DNA of 64,000 bases from Nocardioides xinjiangensis (GCF_017916455.1 NZ_JAFMSY010000001.1:2091977-2155976); one strand, 5' to 3'; counted from the stretch's first letter, positions 34,465 to 44,876 are shown. A program made the numbers and translations. The notes: generated from the sequence alone by a model not told the origin.

Positions 34465-35739
34465 TCAGCCCCGGCGCGCCAGCGCCGCGTCGACGGCGGC
34501 CGGGGACAGCACCGACTCCAGCGCCAGGCGGACGCAGCCCACGAGGCCGGCCCGGTCGCCGTACGTCGCCGGCACGACCTGGAGGTCCCGCCCGGCCAGC
34601 GCGGTCGTGGCGCCGAAGAGCGCCTCGCGGAGGCCGGCGGAGAAGGTGTCGAAGGCGCCCGCCATGTCGCCGCCCACGACCACGACGCGGGGGTTGAGCA
34701 CCGTGACGGTGGCGGCGAGCGCCTCGCCGATGTGCCGGCCGGACTCGCGGACGACGGCACGCGCCCGGCCGTCGCCACGGACGGCCCGCGCGACGAGGTC
34801 GCGGACGTGGTCGACCTCGGCGCCGGCGCCGCGCAGCCGCTCGACCAGCGCCCAGCCGCTCGCGACGGTCTCCAGGCAGCCGCTCTCCCCGCACCGGCAC
34901 GTCAGTCCGGCGGCGGCCGGAACCTTGACGTGCCCGAGCTGGCCTGCGGCGTCGCGGTGCCCACGCACCAGCCGGCCGTCGGCGACGAGCCCGACGCCGA
35001 TGCCGGTCGAGGCCTTGAGCACCAGCGCGTGGTCGCGCTCCAGCAGCGACGACCCGGCGTCGGCCGGGCGCGACACCGGCAGCTGCGAGAGCGCCATGAC
35101 GTTGATGTCGCTGTCGAGGACGAGGGGCGCGGGCGTCACCTCGGCCAGGTGGGGACGCAGGGCCACGCCGTCCCACCCGGTGAGGGCCGGGGAGTCGACG
35201 CTCGTGCCCGCCACCGGGTCGACGGTGCCGGCCAGCGACATCCCCACCCCGCGCACGTCGTCGCCGGTGCGGCCGAGCTCGCCGAGCATGCGGTCGAGGT
35301 GGGCGACGACCACGGGCATCAGCACGTCCGGGCCCTGGCCCGCCTCCTGGTCGACGCTCACCGCGGCGAGCTCGCGCCCTCGCAGGTCGCACACGGCCAG
35401 CTGTGAGCGGCTGCGCCCGACCGCGACCGCGAGCACGAGGCCGGCGTCGCCGTTGAGGACGAGGGTGGTGGCGGGCCGTCCGCCGGTCGCCGACTCCTCG
35501 TCCCCCTCCAGCACGAGCTCCGCCCGCGCGAGCGCCGCGAGCCGGGCGTTCACCGCGGTGCGCGAGAGGCCGGTGACCCGCCCGAGGGCGCCGCGGGTGG
35601 TGGCGCGGCCGGAGCGGATGTGGGCCAGGACCTCCCCCGCCGTCGCGGGGGCGCCGGGGGCAGGCGGTGGGCCCGCGGGCGACGTGCTGGCCGCGGTGGG
35701 CTCGGTGATCGGCTCGCTGGTCGGCATGGTGACCGGCAT
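34465..35739 (-). CDS. ROK family transcriptional repressor, likely regulator of zwf-edd-eda
   Basis: A 424-residue protein from the ATG at 35739; a GTG at 35787 would add 16 residues and reach within 29 bp of zwf. An N-terminal winged helix ([36 protein letters not shown]) is followed by a ROK domain with the zinc motif [10 protein letters not shown], and [13 protein letters not shown] and [10 protein letters not shown] segments. ROK repressors respond to sugars or sugar phosphates. The gene is divergent from the Entner-Doudoroff operon, so control of it is a reasonable inference. It is convergent with the SARP gene. Confidence 0.85.
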   Translation of the reverse strand: MPVTMPTSEPITEPTAASTSPAGPPPAPGAPATAGEVLAHIRSGRATTRGALGRVTGLSRTAVNARLAALARAELVLEGDEESATGGRPATTLVLNGDAGLVLAVAVGRSRSQLAVCDLRGRELAAVSVDQEAGQGPDVLMPVVVAHLDRMLGELGRTGDDVRGVGMSLAGTVDPVAGTSVDSPALTGWDGVALRPHLAEVTPAPLVLDSDINVMALSQLPVSRPADAGSSLLERDHALVLKASTGIGVGLVADGRLVRGHRDAAGQLGHVKVPAAAGLTCRCGESGCLETVASGWALVERLRGAGAEVDHVRDLVARAVRGDGRARAVVRESGRHIGEALAATVTVLNPRVVVVGGDMAGAFDTFSAGLREALFGATTALAGRDLQVVPATYGDRAGLVGCVRLALESVLSPAAVDAALARRG

Positions 35740-35761
35740 TGTGGCACTCGCAGATATGTCT

Positions 35762-35813
35762 CGAAAAGTCCTAAGTTCGGTTGTCACGCTGCGGAAGTGT
35801 CCGTACGGTACGG
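35762..35813. promoter_or_regulatory. ROK/zwf divergent control region
   Basis: The 77-bp gap holds CGAA...TTCG (35762-35779, only the outer four bases of each arm pair) and the inverted repeat CCGTA-cgg-TACGG (35801-35813), which ends 4 bp before the zwf ATG. The latter sits where a ribosome site would be, and none is seen, so zwf may be leaderless or this may be the repressor operator. Confidence 0.35.
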
Positions 35814-35816
35814 CGC

Positions 35817-37328
35817 ATGGACATCCACACCGCGGCCGCGCCCGACGGCCAGCCGGCCGTCCTCCCCGTGGACGCGTGCGACTTCACCGTCTTCGGCGGC
35901 ACCGGCGACCTGGCGCTGCGCAAGCTGCTGCCCGCCCTCTACCTCCGCGACCGGGACGGCCAGCTGCCCGACGGCTTCCGCGTGATCGGCGTCTCGCGCG
36001 CGACGATCGACGACGACGGCTACCGGAGCCTCGTCGCCGACGCCCTCCACGAGCACGTGCTGCCGACGGACCTCGACCAGCACGTCGTCGACCGGCTGCT
36101 CGCCCGCCTGCACTACGTGACCCTCGACGTCGAGGACGTCACCGCCTGGCACCGGCTGCACGACCGCCTCAAGGACGGCGCCGCCAGCGAGGACGTGACC
36201 CGGGTGTTCTACCTCGCGGTCGCGCCGGGGCTGTTCGGGACCATCTGCGAGCGGCTCGACCAGGTCGGGCTGGCGACCGAGCACGCGCGGGTGGTGCTCG
36301 AGAAGCCGCTCGGCACCGACCTCGCGACGGCGCGTGCCGTCAACGAGGCCGTCGGCCGCGTCTTCGACGAGTCGAGCATCTTCCGCATCGACCACTACCT
36401 CGGCAAGGAGAGCGTCCAGAACCTCCTCGTCACCCGGTTCGCCAACACCTTCCTCGAGCCGCTGTGGAACAGCCGCTGGGTCGACCACGTGCAGATCACC
36501 GTCGCGGAGTCGATCGGCGTGGGGGAGCGCGGCTCCTACTACGACCGCTCCGGCGCGCTTCGCGACATGGTGCAGAACCACCTGCTCCAGCTGCTGTGCC
36601 TGGTGGCCATGGAGCCGCCGACCTACGTCGACCGCGAGACGGTGCGCGACGAGAAGCTCAAGGTCCTCCAGGCCCTGCGGCCGATGACCCCCGAGCTGGT
36701 GGACCGCGACACGGTCGCCGGTCAGTACGGCCCGGGCCTCTGCGCCGGCGAGCCCGTGCGGTCGTACGCCGACGAGGTGGGCCACCCGACCAGCACCGAG
36801 ACCTTCGTGGCGCTGCGGACGGAGGTGCAGAACTGGCGGTGGGCCGGCGTCCCGTTCTACCTCCGCACCGGCAAGCGGCTGCCCGAGCGCGTCTCGGAGA
36901 TCGTCGTCGTCTTCAAGGAGCCGCCGCACGCGATGTTCCCGCACAGCGAGGGGACGACCGAGGCCAACCGGCTGCACATCCGCGTCCAGCCCGACGAGGG
37001 AATGCGGCTGCACATGACGGCCAAGGAGCCCGGCCCCGGCGGGATCAGGCTGCGTCCGGTGTCGCTCGACCTCAGCTACGCCACCGCGTTCGGCGCGCGC
37101 TCGCCCGACGCCTACGAGCGGCTGCTGATGGACGTTGTGCGCGGCAACACCACGTTGTTCATGCGGCGCGACGAGGTCGAGGCCGCGTGGACGTGGGTGG
37201 CGCCGATCCTCGACCGCTGGTCGCAGCCCTCGCACACTCCCCGCCGGTACCCCGCCGGCACGCACGGCCCCGTCGCCGCCGCCACGCTGCTCGAGCGCGA
37301 CGGCCGATCCTGGCAGGAGACAGAATGA
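35817..37328 (+). CDS. zwf: Glucose-6-phosphate dehydrogenase
   Basis: A 503-residue enzyme that oxidises glucose-6-phosphate to 6-phosphogluconolactone with NAD(P)+. The coenzyme motif is [17 protein letters not shown] (about 20-36), and the catalytic motif RIDHYLGKE is present near 192-200. EKPLGTDL and the C-terminal substrate motifs (FYLRTGKRL) are normal. Length is typical. ATG 35817 begins [14 protein letters not shown]; upstream in-frame codons overlap the control region. It overlaps edd by 4 nt. No 6-phosphogluconolactonase gene is in the window. Confidence 0.95.
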   Translation: MDIHTAAAPDGQPAVLPVDACDFTVFGGTGDLALRKLLPALYLRDRDGQLPDGFRVIGVSRATIDDDGYRSLVADALHEHVLPTDLDQHVVDRLLARLHYVTLDVEDVTAWHRLHDRLKDGAASEDVTRVFYLAVAPGLFGTICERLDQVGLATEHARVVLEKPLGTDLATARAVNEAVGRVFDESSIFRIDHYLGKESVQNLLVTRFANTFLEPLWNSRWVDHVQITVAESIGVGERGSYYDRSGALRDMVQNHLLQLLCLVAMEPPTYVDRETVRDEKLKVLQALRPMTPELVDRDTVAGQYGPGLCAGEPVRSYADEVGHPTSTETFVALRTEVQNWRWAGVPFYLRTGKRLPERVSEIVVVFKEPPHAMFPHSEGTTEANRLHIRVQPDEGMRLHMTAKEPGPGGIRLRPVSLDLSYATAFGARSPDAYERLLMDVVRGNTTLFMRRDEVEAAWTWVAPILDRWSQPSHTPRRYPAGTHGPVAAATLLERDGRSWQETE

Positions 37329-39199
37329 GCCGCACCAGCGTGAACCCGGTCGTCGCCGAGGTCACCGAGCGCATCGCCCGCCGCAGCGCCGGCACCCGCG
37401 CCGCCTACCTCGCGCGGGTCGATGCCGCCCTCGACAAGGGTCCGGCCCGCGGGCGGCTGGCCTGCGCCAACCTCGCGCACGGCTTCGCCGCGGCCGAGGA
37501 GCCGATGAAGGCGGGCCTGCGGGCCGGTCGCAAGCCCAACGTGGCCATCGTGTCGTCCTACAACGACATGCTGTCGGCCCACCAGCCGTTCCGCGACGTG
37601 CCCGAGGTGCTCAAGAAGTCGATCGTGCGCGCCGGCGGCCTTGCCCAGTTCGCGGGCGGCGTGCCTGCCATGTGCGACGGCATCACCCAGGGCCGGGCCG
37701 GCATGGAGCTGTCGCTGTTCAGCCGCGACCTCATCGCGATGTCCACCGCGGTCGCGCTGTCCCACGACATGTTCGACGCCGCGATGATGCTCGGCGTCTG
37801 CGACAAGATCGTGCCCGGGCTGCTCATCGGGGCGCTGTCCTTCGGCCACCTGCCCACGATCTTCGTCCCGGCCGGGCCGATGACCTCGGGCCTGCCCAAC
37901 GGCGAGAAGGCGCGCGTGCGCCAGCTCTACGCCGAGGGCAAGGTCGGTCGCGAGGAGCTGCTCGACGCCGAGGCGGCGTCGTACCACTCGAAGGGCACCT
38001 GCACGTTCTACGGCACCGCCAACAGCAACCAGATGCTGATGGAGGTCATGGGGCTGCACCTGCCCGACGCGACGTTCGTCAACCCCGGTACGCCGCTGCG
38101 CGCGGCCCTCGACCGCGCCGCGGGCGAGCGGGCCGTGGCCATCACCGCGTCGGGCGGCGAGCCCACGCCCGTCGGGCACCTCGTCGACGAGAGGGCGATC
38201 GTCAACGCGTGCGTCGCGCTGCTGGCCACCGGCGGGTCGACCAACCACACCATGCACCTCGTCGCGATGGCGGCCGCCGCCGGCATCACGCTCACGTGGG
38301 ACGACCTGTCGGACCTCTCGGCGGCGGTCCCGCTGCTCACCCGGATCTACCCCAACGGCTCCGCCGACATCAACCACTTCGTGGCCGCCGGCGGCACGCC
38401 GTTCCTCGTGCACACGCTGCTGAAGCACGGCTACCTCCACGACGACGTGCTGACGGTCTCGGGCCGCGGGCTGTGGCGCCACACCCGCGAGGCGCGCCTC
38501 GACGGCGACGCGGTCGTCTGGGAGGAGGGACCGAAGTCCTCGCTCGACACCGACGTCCTGCGCCCGGCCGACGACCCGTTCGCCCCCGACGGCGGGCTGC
38601 GGATGCTGTCGGGACGGCTCGGCCGCGCGGTCGTGAAGACCTCGGCGGTGCGTCCCGAGCACCGCGTCGTCACGGCGCCGGCGATGGTCTTCGACGACCA
38701 GGCCGACTTCCTCGCCGCCTTCGCCGAGGGGCGCCTCGACGGCCGCGACCTCGTCGCCGTGGTGCGCTACCAGGGTCCGGCCGCCAACGGCATGCCCGAG
38801 CTGCACAAGCTGATGCCGGCGCTCGGGGTCCTGCAGGACCGCGGCCAGCGCGTCGCGGTCGTCACCGACGGGCGCATGTCCGGGGCCTCGGGCAAGGTGC
38901 CGGCGGCGATCCACGTGACGCCCGAGGCGGCGCTCGGCGGCCCGCTCGCACGGGTCCGGGACGGCGACCTCGTCACGGTGGACGCCGAGGCCGGCCTGCT
39001 CGAGGTGGACGTGCCCGACGCCGAGCTCGAGCACCGACCGGCGACCGGGCGCGCCCCGCACGACGTGGAGTGGGCAGGCACCGGGCGCGAGCTCTTCTCC
39101 GGCTTCCGGGCCATCGTCGGCACCGCGGAGACCGGCGCCAGCGTGATCCGTCCCCTGCCCGCCCCCACCCAGGAGGCCCCCGTTGTCCAGCCCGTCTGA
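37325..39199 (+). CDS. edd: Phosphogluconate dehydratase
   Basis: A 624-residue IlvD/Edd family dehydratase that converts 6-phosphogluconate to KDPG. The iron-sulfur cluster cysteines are in [18 protein letters not shown] and [23 protein letters not shown] and [16 protein letters not shown] are family signatures. The length matches Edd rather than IlvD (about 560). ATG 37325 overlaps the zwf stop by 4 nt, and the end overlaps eda by 17 nt. Confidence 0.94.
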   Translation: MSRTSVNPVVAEVTERIARRSAGTRAAYLARVDAALDKGPARGRLACANLAHGFAAAEEPMKAGLRAGRKPNVAIVSSYNDMLSAHQPFRDVPEVLKKSIVRAGGLAQFAGGVPAMCDGITQGRAGMELSLFSRDLIAMSTAVALSHDMFDAAMMLGVCDKIVPGLLIGALSFGHLPTIFVPAGPMTSGLPNGEKARVRQLYAEGKVGREELLDAEAASYHSKGTCTFYGTANSNQMLMEVMGLHLPDATFVNPGTPLRAALDRAAGERAVAITASGGEPTPVGHLVDERAIVNACVALLATGGSTNHTMHLVAMAAAAGITLTWDDLSDLSAAVPLLTRIYPNGSADINHFVAAGGTPFLVHTLLKHGYLHDDVLTVSGRGLWRHTREARLDGDAVVWEEGPKSSLDTDVLRPADDPFAPDGGLRMLSGRLGRAVVKTSAVRPEHRVVTAPAMVFDDQADFLAAFAEGRLDGRDLVAVVRYQGPAANGMPELHKLMPALGVLQDRGQRVAVVTDGRMSGASGKVPAAIHVTPEAALGGPLARVRDGDLVTVDAEAGLLEVDVPDAELEHRPATGRAPHDVEWAGTGRELFSGFRAIVGTAETGASVIRPLPAPTQEAPVVQPV

Positions 39200-39821
39200 G
39201 TCGCTGCTGTCGCTGGTGCCGGTGGTGCCGGTCGTCGTGATCGACGACGTCGCCCACGCCGTGCCCGTCGCCCGGGCGCTCGTGGCCGGCGGGCTGCCCG
39301 TCGTCGAGCTCACGCTGCGCACACCGGTGGCGCTGGACGCGATCGCGGCGATCGCCGCCGAGGTCCCCGACATCCTCGTCGGTGCCGGGACGGTGGTGTC
39401 GCCGAGCCAGGTCGAGCAGGCGGTCCAGGCCGGAGCCGGGTTCCTGGTCTCGCCCGGCTCGACGCCGAGCCTCCTCGCGGAGATGTCCGCGTGCGGGCTG
39501 CCGTTCCTGCCCGGCACGGCGACCGTCTCCGAGGCCATGGCCGTGCTGGAGGCCGGACGCACCGAGATGAAGTTCTTCCCCGCCGAGGCGTCCGGGGGCG
39601 CGGCGTACCTGAGGTCCCTCGCCTCGCCGCTCCCGGCGGCGAGGTTCTGCCCCACCGGCGGGATCACGGCGGTCACCGCCGCGTCGTACCTCGCGCTCCC
39701 GAACGTCGGATGCGTCGGCGGGTCCTGGCTGACGCCGGCCGACGCGCTGGCCGCCGGCGACTGGGACCGCGTCCGCGCCCTGGCGGCAGAGGCGGCGGCG
39801 CTGGGCACGTCCGGCTCCTGA
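39183..39821 (+). CDS. eda: KDPG (2-dehydro-3-deoxy-phosphogluconate) aldolase
   Basis: A 212-residue TIM-barrel aldolase that splits KDPG into pyruvate and glyceraldehyde-3-phosphate. The Schiff-base lysine is in [12 protein letters not shown], and ELTLRTPVA with the catalytic glutamate and CPTGGI are conserved. The start is probably the TTG at 39183 ([18 protein letters not shown]), since AGGAGG lies 7 nt upstream inside edd. With zwf and edd it completes the Entner-Doudoroff route. The enzyme ends with [20 protein letters not shown], as usual. Confidence 0.93.
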   Translation: MSSPSESLLSLVPVVPVVVIDDVAHAVPVARALVAGGLPVVELTLRTPVALDAIAAIAAEVPDILVGAGTVVSPSQVEQAVQAGAGFLVSPGSTPSLLAEMSACGLPFLPGTATVSEAMAVLEAGRTEMKFFPAEASGGAAYLRSLASPLPAARFCPTGGITAVTAASYLALPNVGCVGGSWLTPADALAAGDWDRVRALAAEAAALGTSGS

Positions 39822-39969
39822 CGGGACCCGGGACAGGAGGTCCCCGGGGCCGTCGGCGCTCGCCCGTGGGGCGGTAGCGCCGCTCGCAGATCCCAAAAAT
39901 GGGTGACAGCCTCGCCCCGGTCCTGTGCCTACGGTGGTCGCTCAGTTGGCGATTCCACGTGGGGAAAGC

Positions 39970-40701
39970 ATGGGCGACGAGCGTCGAGAGGTCCCCGCGA
40001 CCGTCCTGGCGGTCGTGGTAGGGCTGCTGGCGGGTGTGGGCGTGGGCGCCGTCGCGGTGCTGGCGTGGGTCGGCGGGATCGACCCGGAGGACCCGGCGCC
40101 TGCTGGCGACGAGTCCACCTTGACGGGTCTGGGCGGCCCCTTGGGCGATTCCGAGCCGACCGCCGACGTCCCGGCGGACTCCACGATGCAGCGCTGCGTC
40201 AGCGCCGCTCGCGCCCTCGAGGCGCCGCTCGAGGCCGCGGGGGCGGCACTCGAGCAGTGGGGCGTGCACATCCAGGCGATGAACGACCTCGTGGTCGGGG
40301 AGATCAACCTCCAGCAGGCGCGTGAGTTCTGGGACCGGACGAGGGTGGTCGCGCGACGCCGCGTCGACGACTACGACAGCGCCTGGACGGCGGTCCGGCA
40401 GGAGGGTGTGGACTGTCCATCGCCCCGCCTCGCGCCCCCCGATCCGGCCCTGCGGCCGTGCATCGGCCAGGTCGCGGCGCGGATCCGGGTCCTCGAGGCG
40501 GCTGCGACCTCGATCCGCATGTGGGACCACCACGTCCGGGACATGGAGATGCTGCGCAGGGGCACGCTGTCACCCGGCGAGGCCACCGCCATGTGGCTCG
40601 CCACGTGGCAACGCGGCGACCGGGGGTTGAACGCCTACCGCGAGGCTGCGCGCGACGAGCGGGCACACGACGGATGTCTCGAGGAGGCGACCTCGGGCTG
40701 A
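39970..40701 (+). CDS. Membrane-anchored protein of unknown function
   Basis: A 243-residue protein with one N-terminal helix (about 9-34, PATVLAVVVGLLAGVGVGAVAVLAW) and an outer domain rich in helices. Four cysteines occur (QRCVSAARAL, VDCPSPRL, RPCIGQVAARI, DGCLEEATSG), which suggests two disulfides; the repeated pattern C-x-A-R-x-L/I around residues 77 and 160 hints at an internal duplication. GGGGAAAGC precedes ATG 39970. I do not recognise a family. It lies just upstream of the polysaccharide locus on the same strand. Confidence 0.65.
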   Translation: MGDERREVPATVLAVVVGLLAGVGVGAVAVLAWVGGIDPEDPAPAGDESTLTGLGGPLGDSEPTADVPADSTMQRCVSAARALEAPLEAAGAALEQWGVHIQAMNDLVVGEINLQQAREFWDRTRVVARRRVDDYDSAWTAVRQEGVDCPSPRLAPPDPALRPCIGQVAARIRVLEAAATSIRMWDHHVRDMEMLRRGTLSPGEATAMWLATWQRGDRGLNAYREAARDERAHDGCLEEATSG

Positions 40702-40789
40702 CGGATGTGGGTCAACGTCATCGGATGGACCGGTGGTGGCCGTCGGGCGGAGTCCGCGGCGCCGTCGGGTCGAGAGCACTGGGTCGTCT

Positions 40790-40814
40790 CGACGGGGGCG
40801 CGACGCCCCTGTCG
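40790..40814 (+). terminator. 11-bp hairpin upstream of the polysaccharide operon
   Basis: CGACGGGGGCG (40790-40800) pairs with CGCCCCTGTCG (40804-40814) with one G:U pair and a 3-nt loop. It lies 89 nt after the previous stop and 20 nt before the GT2 ATG, so it may end the upstream transcript or be a 5' UTR structure of the operon. No T-run follows. Confidence 0.4.
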
Positions 40815-40834
40815 CACATGTGGGGTGGATTGAC

Positions 40835-41875
40835 ATGCAGCACGCGTACGAGTTCGGCAACAACTGTCACGACCAGGGTCGATCCCCGTTGCACGGGGAT
40901 CGAGCCCGGCGAAATCTGAAGAACCCGCGCGTCAGCGTCGTGATCCCGACGCTGAACGAGGCGAAGAACCTGTCGGTGGTGCTGCCGCGGCTCCCCGAGG
41001 GACTGTTCGAGGTGCTGCTCGTAGACGGCGGCTCCACCGACGGCACCGTCGAGACGGCGCGCGAGCTGCGTCCCGACGTGCGCGTCGTCGAGCAGACCGG
41101 CCGGGGCAAGGGCAACGCGCTCTACACCGGCTTGGCCGCGGCGCGCGGCGACATCCTGGTCACCCTCGATGCGGACGGGTCAGCCGACCCGGCTGAGATC
41201 CCTCGGTTCGTGGCGGCGCTGGTCGCCGGGGCCGACGTGGCCAAGGGCTCCCGGTTCGCCCAGGGAGGGGGCAGCGCCGACATCACGCGCGCCAGGCGGC
41301 TCGGCAACCGGGCGCTGTGCATCCTCGTGAATCGGATCTACGGCACCTACTACACGGATCTCTGCTACGGCTACAACGCCTTCTGGGCCGACTGCCTGCC
41401 GGCGCTCTGCACCCCGAGGCCGTTGTACGCCGCCGACCCGGCCCTGGAGTCGCCCCTCGGTGAGGGGTTCGAGGTCGAGACGGTGCTCAACGTGCGGGCG
41501 GCCAAGGGGGCGCTGCGGGTGTGGGAGGTGCCCAGCTACGAGCTGCGCCGCATCCACGGCCAGAGCAACCTCAACGCCCTCCGCGACGGCATGCGGGTCG
41601 TCCGGACGATCTGGGGCGAGTGCCCCGCCATCTCCGCGCGCTACTCGCCGACCGCGGCCGCCCCGGCCGACGCCGTGGCAGGGACGCTGCCGGAGTCCGT
41701 GACCATCACGGCGGCCGAGGCTGCGATCCCCCTGCGCGAGCGGATGCCGCAGCTGTCGGCGTCGGGCGACGGCGTGACCGAGCTCGGGCGGCGTCCGCTC
41801 GAGGCGGGGACGGCCGACGTCCGGCCCGTGGCCGGTCGGAGCACCCCCAACGGGCACGGGTCGACGGACCGGTGA
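40835..41875 (+). CDS. Family 2 glycosyltransferase (DPM1/UgtA-like)
   Basis: A 346-residue cytoplasmic GT-A enzyme. VSVVIPTLNEAKNLSVVLPRL near residue 30, LLVDGGSTDGTVE, the DxD site VTLDADGSADP near residue 112, and NRIYGTYYTDLCYGYNAFW resemble polyprenyl-phosphate sugar transferases and related lipid-linked GT2 enzymes. The C-terminal 70 residues are Ala/Pro-rich and disordered. ATG 40835 begins MQHAYEFGNNCHDQG. It is the first gene of the coupled polysaccharide operon, so it may charge an undecaprenyl or polyprenyl carrier. Overlap with the next gene is 4 nt (GTGA). Confidence 0.85.
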   Translation: MQHAYEFGNNCHDQGRSPLHGDRARRNLKNPRVSVVIPTLNEAKNLSVVLPRLPEGLFEVLLVDGGSTDGTVETARELRPDVRVVEQTGRGKGNALYTGLAAARGDILVTLDADGSADPAEIPRFVAALVAGADVAKGSRFAQGGGSADITRARRLGNRALCILVNRIYGTYYTDLCYGYNAFWADCLPALCTPRPLYAADPALESPLGEGFEVETVLNVRAAKGALRVWEVPSYELRRIHGQSNLNALRDGMRVVRTIWGECPAISARYSPTAAAPADAVAGTLPESVTITAAEAAIPLRERMPQLSASGDGVTELGRRPLEAGTADVRPVAGRSTPNGHGSTDR

Positions 41876-44064
41876 CCGCTTCGGTCCTCCCCGGGTCTCT
41901 TCCGGTCACCGTCGTCGTCTGCGCCTACACCGAGCGGCGCTGGCACGACCTGACGGCGGCGATCGACGCCCTCGGCGCCCAGAGCCGTCCACCGGACCAG
42001 GTGGTCCTGGTCATCGACCATGACGAGTCGCTGCTGCGGCGCGCCCGGAGCACCTGGGAGCCGCACGTCGAGGTCGTCGGCAACCAAGCGTCCCGGGGTC
42101 TCTCCGGTGCTCGCAACACGGGGATCATGGCTGCCACCGGCGCGCTGATCGCCTTCCTCGACGACGACGCCACCCCCGCACTGGACTGGCTGGAGCACCT
42201 GACGGCGCCGTTCGCGGACCCGCGGGTGGTAGCGGTCGGAGGGGCGGCGACGCCCAGGTGGGACGGCGTACGTCCCCGGTGGTGGCCGGCGGAGTTCGAC
42301 TGGGTGGTCGGGTGCACCTACCTGGGGATGCCGCCAGCCGGTGGGGAGGTCCGCAACGTCCACGGCGCCACGATGGCGTTCCGGGCCGAGGTCCTCGCCG
42401 AGGGCGAGTGCTTCTCGCCCCTCGTGGGGCGGATCGGGGCAGCGGCCACCGGCTGCGAGGAGACCGAGCTGTGCATCCGGATCCGACAGCGCCGTCCGGG
42501 CGCGCGCATCGTGTTCGAGCCGCGTGCCGTCGTGCACCACCGGGTCACCCGGGACCGCGCGCGGTTCGGCTACTTCGCTCGACGGACGTTCGCCGAGGGC
42601 CGGTCGAAGGCGACCGTCGCCGGCCTGGTCGGCCCTCGTGACGCGCTCAGCACCGAGCGCTCCTACGTGGCGAGAACCCTCCCTGCCGGTGTGGCCGCCG
42701 GGTTGGTCGCCACGCTCCGGCGCGGCGACGCCTTCGGCGCGGCACGTGCCGGGGCCATCGGCTTCGGCCTGGCGTCGACCGCGGCCGGCTACGCCATCGG
42801 CCACGCCGCCCGGCTGCGCCACCGGGTGCCCGCGACGGGCGGAAACCGCTCGAGGGACGACGGCTTCACCCCGGTGCGCCTGATGGAGGTCGAGCTGACG
42901 GACCCCTCACCGCCCCCGCCGGCGCCCGGGTACCGGCGGGCGCGCGTCCTGGTCCGGCGCGCGGGACGCCCCGTCGGCGCCGCGGACGTCGCCCTCCACG
43001 ACGGCCGCATCAGCCCGGAGGACGACGCCCGGATCCGGGCCGAGCACGCGAGCACCGAGGCCACGTCGAGCCCGACGGGTGCGGCGCGGCGAGCGGCCGG
43101 CGGCCCCGGCGTGACGGTCGTGGTGGCGACCCACGACCGTCCCCGCCAGCTCCAGCAGTGCCTCGAGTCGCTGCTGGCGACGCGGTACCCGGACCTGCAG
43201 GTCATCGTCGTCGACAACGCGCCGAGCTCCTCCGCGACCGGCGACATGGTGCGCCGCGACTACCCGGAGGTGACGTACGTCCGCGAGGACGTGGCCGGCC
43301 TGGCGCGCGCCCACAACCGCGGGCTCGAGCACGTGTCCACCCCGGTGGTCGCCTTCACCGACGACGACGTCGTCGTCGACCGCGACTGGATCGGCAGCCT
43401 CGCCCAGCACTTCTCGTCCGAGCGGGTGGGCTGCGTGACCGGACTGATCTGGCCGGCGGAGCTCGAGACCCCGGGCCAGGCGATGATCGAGGCGCACGGT
43501 GGGTTCGGCAAGGGGTTCACGACCCGCGCGTTCAACCTCAACGGCTCACGTCCCGACGACCCGCTGTTCCCGTACACCGCGGGCGCCCTCGGATCGGGCG
43601 CCAACATGGCGTTCCGGACGGACGTGCTGCGCAGCCTAGGAGGCTTCGACCCGGCGCTGGGTGCCGGGAGCGCGGGCCGGGGAGGGGACGACCTCGCGGC
43701 CTTCCTCGACGTCATCGAGGCCGGCTACACGGTGGTCTACGAACCGTCGGCGATCGTCCACCATCACCATCGCCGCGCGCCGGGCGACGCCCGATCGCAG
43801 GCGCTCAACTACGGCATCGGCCTCGCGGCGTACCTGACCCGTGCCGTGGCGCGCCGGCCCTCGCGGCTGGTGACGTTCGCGCGGCTCGCTCCGCGCGGGC
43901 TGGTGCACCTGGTCGCGGCCTCCCCGGCGGACGGCCCGGCACGCGGTGCGCGGAGGCCGCACGCACTGCTGCCCTGGCAGCTCCTCGGCGTGGCCCGCGG
44001 GCCGTTCGACTACGCCCGCAGCGTCCGCGAGGCACGTCGCACCCCGTCGGGGACGGTGCGATGA
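41872..44064 (+). CDS. Double family 2 glycosyltransferase (two GT-A domains in one chain)
   Basis: A 730-residue protein with two complete GT2 domains. The first (about 10-255) has VTVVVCAYTERRW, LSGARNTGI and the acidic site LDDDATPA near 95-99; an Arg-rich helical region and a linker (about 260-410, with HRVTRDRARFGYFARRTF) follow. The second (about 414-650) starts VTVVVATHDRPRQL and has VDNAPSSSATG, LARAHNRG and TDDDVVVD near 498-504, then GGDDLAAFL. Both acidic sites are intact, so both domains should be active and add two sugars. It is coupled by 4-nt overlaps on both sides. Confidence 0.85.
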   Translation: MTASVLPGSLPVTVVVCAYTERRWHDLTAAIDALGAQSRPPDQVVLVIDHDESLLRRARSTWEPHVEVVGNQASRGLSGARNTGIMAATGALIAFLDDDATPALDWLEHLTAPFADPRVVAVGGAATPRWDGVRPRWWPAEFDWVVGCTYLGMPPAGGEVRNVHGATMAFRAEVLAEGECFSPLVGRIGAAATGCEETELCIRIRQRRPGARIVFEPRAVVHHRVTRDRARFGYFARRTFAEGRSKATVAGLVGPRDALSTERSYVARTLPAGVAAGLVATLRRGDAFGAARAGAIGFGLASTAAGYAIGHAARLRHRVPATGGNRSRDDGFTPVRLMEVELTDPSPPPPAPGYRRARVLVRRAGRPVGAADVALHDGRISPEDDARIRAEHASTEATSSPTGAARRAAGGPGVTVVVATHDRPRQLQQCLESLLATRYPDLQVIVVDNAPSSSATGDMVRRDYPEVTYVREDVAGLARAHNRGLEHVSTPVVAFTDDDVVVDRDWIGSLAQHFSSERVGCVTGLIWPAELETPGQAMIEAHGGFGKGFTTRAFNLNGSRPDDPLFPYTAGALGSGANMAFRTDVLRSLGGFDPALGAGSAGRGGDDLAAFLDVIEAGYTVVYEPSAIVHHHHRRAPGDARSQALNYGIGLAAYLTRAVARRPSRLVTFARLAPRGLVHLVAASPADGPARGARRPHALLPWQLLGVARGPFDYARSVREARRTPSGTVR

Positions 44065-44876
44065 CGCGCGTCCCGGTCCTGATGTACCACAGCGTCGCGG
44101 GGCAGGCCTCCGCACGGTTCCGCCCCTGGGTCGTGCATCCCCGCCGGTTCGCGGCACACATGGAGCACCTGTCCCGTCACGGCTACCGCAGCCTGACGCT
44201 CAGCCAGCTCGAGGACCACCTTCGCCCGGGAGGACCGCCGATGCCCGACCGGCCGGTGGTGATCACCTTCGACGACGGCTTCGCTGACTTCCACTCCACG
44301 GCCCTGCCCGTGCTGGAGGCGCACCACCTGATGAGCACGTTGTACGTCGCGACGGGTTACCTGGGCGGGACCGCGCGCTGGCTGGCCCGCGAGCGGGAGC
44401 AGGGCCGTCCGATGCTCCACCCCGAGCAGCTGCACGACGTCGCCGACCGCGGGGTCGAGATCGGGGCGCACAGCCACACCCACCCCAGGCTCGACGAGCT
44501 GAGCGCGACCGAGGCCCGGGCGGAGATCCGACGCAGCAAGGACGTGCTCGAGCAGGAGCTGCAGCGGCCGGTCGCCACCTTCGCCTACCCCCACGGCTAC
44601 TACAGCCGGCGGGTGCGCGATCAGGTGATCGAGGCGGGGTACACCTCGTCCACGGCCGTTCGGCACGCCATGTCCTCGACCGAGGACGACGTGTTCGCGC
44701 GGGCCCGCCTCATGGTGCTCGCCGACACCTCGACCGAAGAGCTCGAACGGCTCCTCCGCGGGGACGGGGTCCCGCAGGCCCCCTTCCGCCCGCGGCCGCG
44801 TACCGCCCTGTGGCGGACCGCCCGGCGCACCCGACGTGCGCTCACGCCGGCACGGAGAGGACCGCGGGCGGCATGA
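44061..44876 (+). CDS. Polysaccharide deacetylase (NodB/CE4)
   Basis: A 271-residue protein with the CE4 fold. The start VPVLMYHSVAG is the usual MYH motif; TFDDGFADF (Asp71-Asp72) supplies the base and metal Asp, and HSHTHPRL near 137-144 the two metal His. AYPHGYYSRRV follows. Signal peptide is absent, so it may act at the cytoplasmic face on lipid-linked sugars, unless exported otherwise. The C-terminus is Arg-rich. It deacetylates N-acetyl groups on the repeat unit or polymer (inference). ATG 44061 overlaps the previous stop by 4 nt and its stop overlaps the next ATG by 4 nt. Confidence 0.88.
   Translation: MTRVPVLMYHSVAGQASARFRPWVVHPRRFAAHMEHLSRHGYRSLTLSQLEDHLRPGGPPMPDRPVVITFDDGFADFHSTALPVLEAHHLMSTLYVATGYLGGTARWLAREREQGRPMLHPEQLHDVADRGVEIGAHSHTHPRLDELSATEARAEIRRSKDVLEQELQRPVATFAYPHGYYSRRVRDQVIEAGYTSSTAVRHAMSSTEDDVFARARLMVLADTSTEELERLLRGDGVPQAPFRPRPRTALWRTARRTRRALTPARRGPRAA

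Noticed and set aside
30956..35392. 1478-codon open frame opposite RDD, SARP and part of the ROK region
   Set aside because: It crosses several well-supported genes and is Arg/Gly/Ala-rich, as expected for antisense reading in GC-rich DNA.
34607..39199. 1530-codon frame that ends as edd
   Set aside because: Only the part from 37325 matches a protein family; the upstream part is antisense to ROK and out of frame with zwf.
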